Source: Rariglobus sp041662485 (GTDB lineage: Bacteria > Verrucomicrobiota > Verrucomicrobiia > Opitutales > Opitutaceae). From it: a stretch of 64,000 nt of DNA. The translations under genes were made by a program, and so were the position numbers. The notes under the pieces are model-generated. The model had not been told where the DNA came from, did no database searches, and was given only the letters and a program-made list of their open reading frames with translations. Numbering within the stretch: the first letter of the stretch is position 1; each line of letters opens with the position of its first letter. Of this stretch, positions 43,497-51,067 are shown in pieces. Location of the stretch: contig JBAZSJ010000018.1 in the NCBI GenBank assembly GCA_041662485.1, forward strand, positions 1 through 64,000. The letters run 5' to 3'.

Positions 43497-44773
43497 ACGG
43501 TCGGCTTTTTCCCGCGCGCCAGCCGTTCGTGCGCGCCGGAGAACTGCCCCGCGCTCAGCGCCGCGATGATCGACAGCTCCCCGGCCAGCGCGAGCGCCGC
43601 ACACACTTCCGAAAACGCCCGCGCGTGTCCCGCACCCGCCAGCCCGAGCACTTTCAGACACGCCTGCTGGCTCGGCAGCCCCGTGCCTCCGCCCACCGTG
43701 CCGACGATCAGGTTCGGCAGCGTCACAGCCGCGTATAGTTCACCTTCCACGCCCACTTCAAACCGTGTCACGCCCACCGCCGCCTCCGACACACAGGCCG
43801 CGTCCTGGCCGCACGCAATGAACAGCGCCGCGAGCCCGTTCGCGTAATGCCCCTGCACGCCGATGGTGCCGCTGAGCACGCCGCCGAGCGCCGACATCCG
43901 CCAGTAATCCACCATCTTCTCCGGCGTCGTATGCAGATGACGCTCCACCAGCTTGCGCGGCAACCGCACCTCCGCCGCCACCTTTTTCCCTCGCACCGAT
44001 TGGAACGACTGCGAACTCGCCTTTTTGTCGCCAGACAGATTCCCCTCCACGAAAAAATACTGCGGTTTCACCGGACAACTCTCCGCGATGAACGCGCACA
44101 CCGCCGCCGTCGCGATCGTCACCATGTTCTGCCCCGACGCGTCGCCCGTGGTGAACTCCAGCAAGACATACACATGGTTCCCCTCGATGGTGAATCGCAC
44201 GTCCTTGAGTTTCCCGAAACGCGTGGTCGCCTCCGCCTTCTCCCGGATCTTCTCCGTGTTCACCACGCACCACTGCACAAAGTTGCCTGCCTCCAACAGC
44301 GAGTGAAACGCATACGCCGGCGCGCGTCCCACGCCCTCGCTCAGGATCATCGTCGTGCAACCGCCCGCCAGAGTGATGACACTCGCCCCGCGATGATAGC
44401 TCGCCACTAGCGCGGCCTCGGTCGTCGCCAGCGGCACATAATAGTCGCCCTGTGCGGCGATTCCGTTCACCCGCAGCGGACCGGTCAACCCTACGGGGAT
44501 TTTTACCGTGCCGATAAAATTCTCGATGTTGTGCGCGAACAACGCATGCCGCTCCAACGACACCGCATCCGCCACCTCCGCCTTGGCGGCCCCGGCGTCA
44601 GGCAGCAGCGCCCAGCGTTTGTCCACCACCTCAGGCTCGGTCAGCGAAGCCCCCGGCACGCGCGGCGCGGACGGATGATGCTTGGCACCCAAACGTGATG
44701 CGATCTCCTCGGACGAAAGAGTCCCTGCGATGGATTCCAAATGCTTACGGGCGCCGTCTTGCGTGGCCGACAT
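43493..44773 (-). CDS. hmgA: Class I (archaeal-like) HMG-CoA reductase
   Basis: The enzyme reduces HMG-CoA to mevalonate with NADPH. The 426-residue product shows ENFIGTVKIPVGLTGPL (84-100), the catalytic Glu119 (ATTEAA), DASGQNM (211-217, the NADPH-binding DAMGxNM block), GDKK (248-251) with the catalytic lysine, GQDAA with Asp324, GTVGGGTGLP (358-367) and His415 near the end (FSGAHERL). These blocks place it in class I, resembling archaeal enzymes, while many bacteria have class II. I start at the ATG at 44773 (MSATQDG). It heads the seven-gene overlapping operon, 121 bases after a histidine kinase gene. No other mevalonate gene is in view. Confidence 0.93.
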   Translation of the reverse strand: MSATQDGARKHLESIAGTLSSEEIASRLGAKHHPSAPRVPGASLTEPEVVDKRWALLPDAGAAKAEVADAVSLERHALFAHNIENFIGTVKIPVGLTGPLRVNGIAAQGDYYVPLATTEAALVASYHRGASVITLAGGCTTMILSEGVGRAPAYAFHSLLEAGNFVQWCVVNTEKIREKAEATTRFGKLKDVRFTIEGNHVYVLLEFTTGDASGQNMVTIATAAVCAFIAESCPVKPQYFFVEGNLSGDKKASSQSFQSVRGKKVAAEVRLPRKLVERHLHTTPEKMVDYWRMSALGGVLSGTIGVQGHYANGLAALFIACGQDAACVSEAAVGVTRFEVGVEGELYAAVTLPNLIVGTVGGGTGLPSQQACLKVLGLAGAGHARAFSEVCAALALAGELSIIAALSAGQFSGAHERLARGKKPTV

Positions 44774-44894
44774 ATATGAATTGCGATGAAACGCGCCCAC
44801 CCGGTGGTTACAAGCTCACGCTTCTCTGCTGACGCCCCCAAAGAGCGGGGGCATTCCTGCCGCCGTCCGCACACCATCGGCCCGCATGCACTCC

Positions 44895-45809
44895 TCATCC
44901 CTCCTCCGGACGCGGAATCGTGATCGTGATCCGCGTGCCGACGCCGACCTTCGACTTGATCCACAGGCGCCCGCCGAACTGTTTCGTCACCAAAAACGCC
45001 TTCGTGAGCCCGAAGCCGCCGCCCATGGTGCGCATGTGTTCGACGTTGCTGCCGCGCCGGCCGAAATTCACGACCTCCCCGAGTTCATCGTCGGGGATGC
45101 CGCAGCCCGTGTCCTGCACCACGAAGCGCAGCTCCGCCGCGGTCTCGTGCAGCCCCACGTTGATCGTGCCGCCCGGCGGCGTGTATTTGCGGGCGTTGGC
45201 GATCAGGTCCCGCATCACGTCCTTGAAAATCAGCGGCATCGCAACCGTGCCCCCGCTCGTGCTCTCGATGACAAAGTCCACGTAGTAGTCCGCGGGTTTT
45301 TGCAGGGCCAGATTGTAGATGATGTGGTAGCGCCCCTTGCTGTTTTTTTCGATCGCGGCGAACACCGCCAGAAAGTCCGCCCGCATATCCTCGATCGGCA
45401 GATCGAGCCACTTGCCCGGCTCCCGCGCGCGGGCGAGCACCTCCTGCGAACGCACCTCCAGGATGTGAAAGACGCTCCGCAGATTCCCCAGCGATTCGAG
45501 GGTCTCCGCATCGTCGCCTTTCCCGGGATACCGACCGCACACGAGCCTGATCTCCGACAGGATGGCCTCCTCCTCGACGCGGACATTCCTGGCGAATTCC
45601 AACGCCAGATCCTGGTCGGAAAACGACGCCTTCACGCGATCACAGATGGCGAGCGTTTCGCTCAACAGCTCGGCATTGTCGGCCAGATGCAACCCGATGA
45701 GCATGGCCTCGCCCTGAAGCACATTGAGGACGTTCAACAGCGAATGCATGTCGAGCAGCGACCGCTCTCCCGGCTTCAGTTCGGCTATCTGGACGATCTC
45801 GATTTCCAT
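44895..45809 (-). CDS. Soluble histidine kinase-like ATPase
   Basis: This is a predicted signalling kinase without membrane helices. The 304-residue product has a helical N-terminus with a possible phosphoacceptor region (LLDMHSLLNVLNVLQGE, His22). A C-terminal HATPase domain carries the N box (DVMRDLIANARKYT, about 196-209), the G1 box (VQDTGCGIPDDE) and the G2 box (GGGFGLTKAF). No sensor or response-regulator gene is adjacent. It is 121 bases upstream of the HMG-CoA reductase gene on the same strand, so it may belong to or control that operon. The H box is atypical, so kinase activity is not certain. Confidence 0.8.
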   Translation of the reverse strand: MEIEIVQIAELKPGERSLLDMHSLLNVLNVLQGEAMLIGLHLADNAELLSETLAICDRVKASFSDQDLALEFARNVRVEEEAILSEIRLVCGRYPGKGDDAETLESLGNLRSVFHILEVRSQEVLARAREPGKWLDLPIEDMRADFLAVFAAIEKNSKGRYHIIYNLALQKPADYYVDFVIESTSGGTVAMPLIFKDVMRDLIANARKYTPPGGTINVGLHETAAELRFVVQDTGCGIPDDELGEVVNFGRRGSNVEHMRTMGGGFGLTKAFLVTKQFGGRLWIKSKVGVGTRITITIPRPEEG

Positions 45810-46087
45810 AAGGGGTAGTTGATGGGCTTGCGGCAGTTAACGCCTTATCGTCCCCGATAAAATACAATTAAACCAAAATAAACCGGTTATAACTTAATGT
45901 AACAGCCCCGATCTCAATTTCCCGGCGCGTCTGGAGCGGGAAAACCGGCGGACGATCCCCACGCAAGCCGAGTTCCCCCGCAATTTCCGCGTTCCCTCCG
46001 CCAACCCATGCGCAGTCCCCCTGCGCATTTTTTGGCATGATGAGCAGGCGCCCGCCCGACATCCCTCGGGCAGTGGTGCTTCGCTCA
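45810..46087. promoter_or_regulatory. Divergent promoter region between the histidine kinase and nifJ
   Basis: This 278-base gap separates divergent genes. It contains the only A/T-rich stretch nearby (TAAAATACAATTAAACCAAA from 45857, and on to about 45902), a likely site for divergent promoters. No operator repeat or riboswitch is apparent. The rest of the gap shows no gene. Confidence 0.4.
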
Positions 46088-49000
46088 ATGAAACCGACTT
46101 CGCCCGCCGCCCCCCGCTTCGCAACTCTCGACGCCAACGAGGCCGTCGCCTCCGTCGCCTACCGGCTCAACGAGCTCATCGCGATCTACCCCATCACGCC
46201 GTCCTCCGCCATGGCCGAGTCCTGCGACGAATGGGCCGCCGCCGGCAAGCCCAATCTCTGGGGCCAGACCCCTCGTGTCGTCCAGATGCAGTCCGAGGGC
46301 GGCGTCGCCGGCGCCATCCACGGCGGCCTGCTCGGCGGCGCGCTCACCACCACGTTCACCTGTTCGCAGGGGCTCCTGCTGATGATCCCCAACCTCTACA
46401 AGATCGCCGGCGAACTCCTCCCCCTCACCATCCACGTCAGCGCCCGCGCCCTCGCCGCCCAGGGGCTTTCCATCTTCGGCGACCACCAGGACGTCATGTC
46501 CTGCCGCGCCACCGGCTGCGCCCTGCTCTGCTCCAACAACGGCCAGGAAGCCCACGACTTCGCGCTCATCGCCCACGCCGCCAGCTACAAGGGCCACCTG
46601 CCGTTCATCCATTTCTTCGACGGCTTCCGCACGTCGCACGAGGTATCGAAGATCTCGATGCTCTCCAACGACGACCTGAGCGCCATCATCGACGAGAAAG
46701 CCATCGCCGCGTTCCGCGCCCGCGGCATGACCCCCGACAAACCCACCCTCCACGGCACCGCCCAGAATCCCGACGTCTATTTCCAGGGCCGCGAGTCGGT
46801 GAACCGCTTCTACACCTTCCTCCCCGGCACCGTGCAGGCGCTCATGCAGCGCTTCGGCGAACTCACCGGCCGCAAATACCACCTCTTCGACTACTACGGC
46901 CACCCCGAGGCCGAGCGCGTCGTCGTCGCCATGGGCAGCTCCGTGGACACCCTCCGCGAAACCGCCGAACACCTCAACGCCTCCGGCGAAAAGACCGGCG
47001 TCATCGCCGTGCGTCTCTTCCACCCCTTCCACGTGAAGGCGTTCCTCGCCGCCCTGCCCTCCACCGTGCAGGCCATCGCCGTCCTCGACCGCACCAAGGA
47101 GCCCGGCTCCATCGGCGAACCCCTTTTCCTCAACGTCCTCGCCGCGCTCTCCGAGGGTCGCTCGCCCCTCGCCGGCTCCGCCCGCGTCGTCGGCGGTCGC
47201 TACGGACTCGGCTCGAAGGAATTCACCCCCGGCATGGCCAAGGCCGCCTTCGACAACATCTCCCGCTGGGAACCGATCAACCACTTCACCCTCGGCATCA
47301 TCGACGACGTCACCGGCACGTCCATCGGCTACGACGCCTCGCTCGACCTCGAGCCTTCCGACGTCCGCCGCTGCGTCTTCGTCGGCCTCGGCGCCGACGG
47401 CACCGTCGGCGCGAACAAAAATTCCATCAAGATCATCGGCGAGCAGACCGACAACTACGCCCAGGGCTACTTCGTCTACGACTCCAAGAAATCCGGCTCC
47501 GTCACCACTTCTCATCTGCGTTTCGGCCCGCGCCCCATCCGCGCGCCCTACCTCATCACGCAGGCCGATTTCGTCGCGTGCAGCCAGTTCTCCTTCGTCG
47601 GCCAGCAAAACGTCCTCGGCTACGCCAAGCCCGGCGCGACCGTCCTCCTCAATTCCCCTCACTCCGCCGCCGACACCTGGGCCAAACTCCCCCGCGAATG
47701 GCAGGTCACGCTCATCGAGAAAAAACTCCGCCTCTTCGTCATCGACGCCACCGCCGTCGCCCATACGAGCGGCATGGGCCGCCGCACGAACACCGTGTTG
47801 CAGACGTGCTTCTTCGCCCTCTCCGGCGTGCTCCCGCAGGACGAGGCCATCGCCCAGATCAAGAAGGCCATCGCCAAGACTTACGGCCGCAAGGGCGAGA
47901 CCATCGTCAAGATGAACTACGCCGCCGTGGACGCCGCCCTCGCCGGCATGCAGGAGGTCGTCCTCCCCGCCGCGCCCGACACCGACGCCGTCGTCACCCT
48001 GCCCCCGGTTTATCCCGGCGCCTCCGCCTTCGTGCTGCAGGTCACCGCCCGCCTCCTCGCCAACGACGGCGACAACCTCCCCGTCAGCTCCATCCCCGTC
48101 GACGGCACCTGGCCCACCGGCACCACCCGTTTCGAGAAACGCAACCTCGCCCTCGAAATCCCCGTCTGGGATTCCTCGATCTGCATCCAGTGCAACAAGT
48201 GCGTCCTCGTCTGCCCGCACGCCGCCATCCGCGCCAAGTTCTACGATCCCGCCGCCCTCGCCGGCGCGCCCGACACGTTCAAGTCCGTCGATTTCAAGGC
48301 CCGCGATTTCCCCGGCAGCAAATACACGCTCCAGGTCGCGCCCGAGGACTGCACCGGCTGCACGCTCTGCGTCCAGGTCTGCCCCGCCAAGGACAAGACC
48401 AACCCGCGCCACAAGGCCATCGACATGGCCCCGCAGCCCGAACTCGTCGCCGCCGAACGCGCCAACTGGGACTTCTTCCTCGCGCTCCCCGAGCCCGACC
48501 GCACCCGCATCGACCTCTCCACGGTGAAGGGCACCCAGTTCCTCACGCCTCTCATCGAGTTCTCCGGCGCCTGCTCCGGCTGCGGCGAGACGCCCTACCT
48601 CAAGCTCCTCACCCAGCTCTACGGCGACCGCCTCATCATGGCCAACGCCACCGGCTGCTCCTCCATCTACGGCGGCAACCTCCCCACCACGCCCTACTGC
48701 TCCGACAAAAACGGACGCGGCCCGACCTGGGCCAACTCCCTCTTCGAGGACAACGCCGAGTTCGGCCTCGGTCTGCGCCTCTCCGCCGACCAGCGCGCCC
48801 TCAACGCCCGCACCCTCCTCAAGCTCCTCGCCCCGCAGCTCGACACGGTCTTCGCCGACTCGATCCTCGACGCCCCGCAGCTCACCGAAGCGGAGATCGC
48901 CGCCCAGCGCGCCCGCGTCGCCACCCTCCGCGCGAAACTCGCCTCCCTCGGCACCCCCGACGCCGCGCGTCTCGACCTCATCGCCGACGACCTCGTCAAC

Positions 49001-49678
49001 AAAACCGTCTGGATCATCGGCGGCGACGGCTGGGCCTACGACATCGGCTACGGCGGTCTCGACCACGTCCTCGCCTCCGGCGCCAACGTCAAGATCCTCG
49101 TCCTCGACACCGAGGTCTACTCCAACACCGGCGGACAGTCCTCCAAGTCCACCCCGATCGGCGCCGTCGCCAAGTTCGCCTCCGGCGGCAAGGGCACCGC
49201 GAAGAAGGACCTCGCCCTCATCGCCTCCCAATACGGCCACGTCTACGTCGCCAAGGTCTCCCTCGGCGCCAAGGACAGCCAGACCGTGCAGGCCTTCCGC
49301 GAAGCCGAGGCCTATCCCGGCCCCGCGCTCATCATCGCCTACTCGCACTGCATCGCCCACGGCTACAACCTCAGCCAGGGCCTCGACCAGCAGAAGCTCG
49401 CGGTCGACACCGGCTACTGGCCGCTCTTCCGCTACGACCCGCGCCTCGCCGCTCAGGGCCAGACGCCGTTCAAGCTCGATTCCGCCCCGCCCAAGACCGA
49501 GCTGTCCAAGTTCACCTCGGGCGAGACCCGCTTCGGCATCCTGAAAAACATCAACCCCGCCCGCGCCGAGTCCCTCGCCGTCACGGCCCAGGAGCAGGTC
49601 AAGGCCCACTACGCCCTCTACCAGCAACTCGCCGCCCCGGCCCCGAAGAAAGAACCTTCGGCACCCTCGCCCGCCTGA
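46088..49678 (+). CDS. nifJ: Pyruvate:ferredoxin (flavodoxin) oxidoreductase
   Basis: The enzyme converts pyruvate and CoA to acetyl-CoA and CO2 and reduces ferredoxin. The 1196-residue single chain has the pyruvate-binding N-terminal domain (YPITPSSAMAE, about 38-48), the gamma domain, two 4Fe-4S motifs (CIQCNKCVLVCP near 699 and CTGCTLCVQVCP near 756), and the TPP-binding C-terminus with GACSGCGETPY (near 826) and GGDGWAYDIGYGGLDH (near 978). The start at 46088 (MKPTSPAAPRFATLD) fits the family; the frame upstream is not conserved. A PyrD-like gene follows on the same strand. It indicates an anaerobic or fermentative capacity alongside complex I. Confidence 0.97.
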   Translation: MKPTSPAAPRFATLDANEAVASVAYRLNELIAIYPITPSSAMAESCDEWAAAGKPNLWGQTPRVVQMQSEGGVAGAIHGGLLGGALTTTFTCSQGLLLMIPNLYKIAGELLPLTIHVSARALAAQGLSIFGDHQDVMSCRATGCALLCSNNGQEAHDFALIAHAASYKGHLPFIHFFDGFRTSHEVSKISMLSNDDLSAIIDEKAIAAFRARGMTPDKPTLHGTAQNPDVYFQGRESVNRFYTFLPGTVQALMQRFGELTGRKYHLFDYYGHPEAERVVVAMGSSVDTLRETAEHLNASGEKTGVIAVRLFHPFHVKAFLAALPSTVQAIAVLDRTKEPGSIGEPLFLNVLAALSEGRSPLAGSARVVGGRYGLGSKEFTPGMAKAAFDNISRWEPINHFTLGIIDDVTGTSIGYDASLDLEPSDVRRCVFVGLGADGTVGANKNSIKIIGEQTDNYAQGYFVYDSKKSGSVTTSHLRFGPRPIRAPYLITQADFVACSQFSFVGQQNVLGYAKPGATVLLNSPHSAADTWAKLPREWQVTLIEKKLRLFVIDATAVAHTSGMGRRTNTVLQTCFFALSGVLPQDEAIAQIKKAIAKTYGRKGETIVKMNYAAVDAALAGMQEVVLPAAPDTDAVVTLPPVYPGASAFVLQVTARLLANDGDNLPVSSIPVDGTWPTGTTRFEKRNLALEIPVWDSSICIQCNKCVLVCPHAAIRAKFYDPAALAGAPDTFKSVDFKARDFPGSKYTLQVAPEDCTGCTLCVQVCPAKDKTNPRHKAIDMAPQPELVAAERANWDFFLALPEPDRTRIDLSTVKGTQFLTPLIEFSGACSGCGETPYLKLLTQLYGDRLIMANATGCSSIYGGNLPTTPYCSDKNGRGPTWANSLFEDNAEFGLGLRLSADQRALNARTLLKLLAPQLDTVFADSILDAPQLTEAEIAAQRARVATLRAKLASLGTPDAARLDLIADDLVNKTVWIIGGDGWAYDIGYGGLDHVLASGANVKILVLDTEVYSNTGGQSSKSTPIGAVAKFASGGKGTAKKDLALIASQYGHVYVAKVSLGAKDSQTVQAFREAEAYPGPALIIAYSHCIAHGYNLSQGLDQQKLAVDTGYWPLFRYDPRLAAQGQTPFKLDSAPPKTELSKFTSGETRFGILKNINPARAESLAVTAQEQVKAHYALYQQLAAPAPKKEPSAPSPA

Positions 49679-49683
49679 CTCCG

Positions 49684-49772
49684 ACGTAGGGCCTCACCTC
49701 GCGTGAGGCCGCGCTCATCCCTGGCACTCGCAACACCACCAACCCGGCTCGACACAAGGTCGAGCCCTACTC
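49684..49772. repeat. GTAGGGC-type inverted repeat between nifJ and the PyrD-like gene
   Basis: GTAGGGCCTCACCTCGCGTG (from 49685) and the inverted CGACACAAGGTCGAGCCCTA (ending near 49770) are related units with variable inner hairpins. The two arms bracket the whole gap. Confidence 0.6.
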
Positions 49773-49773
49773 C

Positions 49774-50766
49774 ATGAACCTCTCCACCACCTACCTCGGC
49801 CTCAAGCTCCGCACCCCCGTGGTCATCGGTGCGTCCCCCTTCTGCGACAACATCGCCCTGGCCGGCCGGCTTGAGGAAGCCGGCGCCTCCGCCATCGTCA
49901 TGTGCTCGCTCTTCGAGGAGCAGATCGACCTCGAGCAGCGCGCCCTCTTCCACCACCTCGAAACCCCCGCAGAGAGCAACCCCGAGGCCCAGTCCTATTT
50001 TCCCAAATACGAGGAATACCAGCTCACCCCCGACACCTACGTCCGCAAGCTGGAGCGCCTCAAAAGCGCCCTCTCCATCCCCGTCATCGCCTCGCTCAAC
50101 GGCCGCCATCCCGGCGGCTGGGTGGAATACTCCCGCCAGCTCGAATCCGCCGGCGCCGACGCCATCGAGCTCAACACCTACCAGCTCGCGACCGATCCCA
50201 ACACCTCCGGCGACTACATCGAAACCGACATCCTTGAGATCGTCCGCAGCGTCGTCGCCACCGTGAAGATTCCCGTCTCGGTGAAGCTCTCCCCCTTCCA
50301 CACCTCGCTCGCGCAATTCGCCACCACGCTGGACCAGCACGGCGCCTCCGGCCTCGTGCTCTTCAACCGTTTTTACCAGCCCGACTTCGACATCGAGACG
50401 CTGGAAGTCGTGCCCAAGCTGAAACTTTCCAACTCCTCCGAGCTGCTCCTGCGCCTGCGCTGGCTGTCCATCCTGTCGCCCACCCTCAAGGGCTCGCTCG
50501 CATGCAGCGGCGGCGTGCACACCGCCGAGGATCTCGTCAAGGCCCTCCTCGCCGGCGCCAACGCCGTGCAGGTCGTCTCCCTCCCGCTCGAACACGGCCC
50601 CCGTTCCCTCGTCGCCCTCCTCGACGGACTCACCGCCTGGATGAACGAGCACGAATACCGCAGCATCGACCAGATGCGCGGCGCGCTGAACATGAAACGC
50701 TGCCCCGACCCCGCCGCCCACGAGCGCGCCAACTACATCAAGACCCTTCACAGCTGGAAGGTGTGA
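49774..50766 (+). CDS. Dihydroorotate dehydrogenase-like flavoprotein
   Basis: The protein has the FMN-binding TIM barrel of class 1 dihydroorotate dehydrogenase. The 330-residue product shows TTYLGLKLRTPVVIGASPF at the start, ASLNGRHPGGWVEYSRQLESAGADAIELN (split at about 108-137), VKLSPF (about 169-174) and the FMN phosphate loop near CSGGVHTAEDLVKALLAGANAVQ. Proteins of this sub-group often follow nifJ and are thought not to serve pyrimidine synthesis. The active-site motif of true PyrD is altered. It lies 95 bases after nifJ. Its role may relate to electron transfer with the oxidoreductase. Confidence 0.82.
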   Translation: MNLSTTYLGLKLRTPVVIGASPFCDNIALAGRLEEAGASAIVMCSLFEEQIDLEQRALFHHLETPAESNPEAQSYFPKYEEYQLTPDTYVRKLERLKSALSIPVIASLNGRHPGGWVEYSRQLESAGADAIELNTYQLATDPNTSGDYIETDILEIVRSVVATVKIPVSVKLSPFHTSLAQFATTLDQHGASGLVLFNRFYQPDFDIETLEVVPKLKLSNSSELLLRLRWLSILSPTLKGSLACSGGVHTAEDLVKALLAGANAVQVVSLPLEHGPRSLVALLDGLTAWMNEHEYRSIDQMRGALNMKRCPDPAAHERANYIKTLHSWKV

Positions 50767-51067
50767 GAGGGGTGTCCAAAAAGCCGGATCGAGGGTAGGG
50801 CGGGACCGCTGGGCCCGCCGCAACTCACCCGTGGACTACGCTTGCCCAAACGGACGGTCCGGCGGTCCGTCCCTACCTTTTTAGACGCCCTCTGAGACCT
50901 CCGCTTCGTTCTCTTTCTCGTAATCGTTCTCCCCGCTTTCATTTTGACTGACCTCCATCCGGACCGAGAACGAGTAAGAGAACGAAGAACGAGAAAGATA
51001 CCCATCCCGCTCCTCCCCCCCCAACGCGGGGATTGTCCTTTGTTTTGTTTTTAGTTCACTCCTCGGC
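50767..51067. repeat. Two inverted repeats filling the gap before the ABC gene
   Basis: First, GGTAGGGCGGGACCGCTGGG (from 50794) faces CGGTCCGTCCCTACC (ending 50877). Second, the pyrimidine arm CGTTCTCTTTCTCGTAATCG (from 50907) faces the purine arm GAGAACGAGTAAGAGAACGA (from 50966, full extent to 50999). They are further copies of the families at 31935 and 28518. No gene is seen in this 301-base gap. Confidence 0.85.

Noticed and set aside
46085..49627. 1180-codon minus-strand frame opposite nifJ
   Set aside because: Antisense shadow of pyruvate:ferredoxin oxidoreductase; Gly/Glu/Val-rich with no motif.
46231..49689. 1152-codon plus-strand frame overlapping nifJ in another phase
   Set aside because: Arg/Pro/His-rich shadow of the real gene, no recognisable domain.
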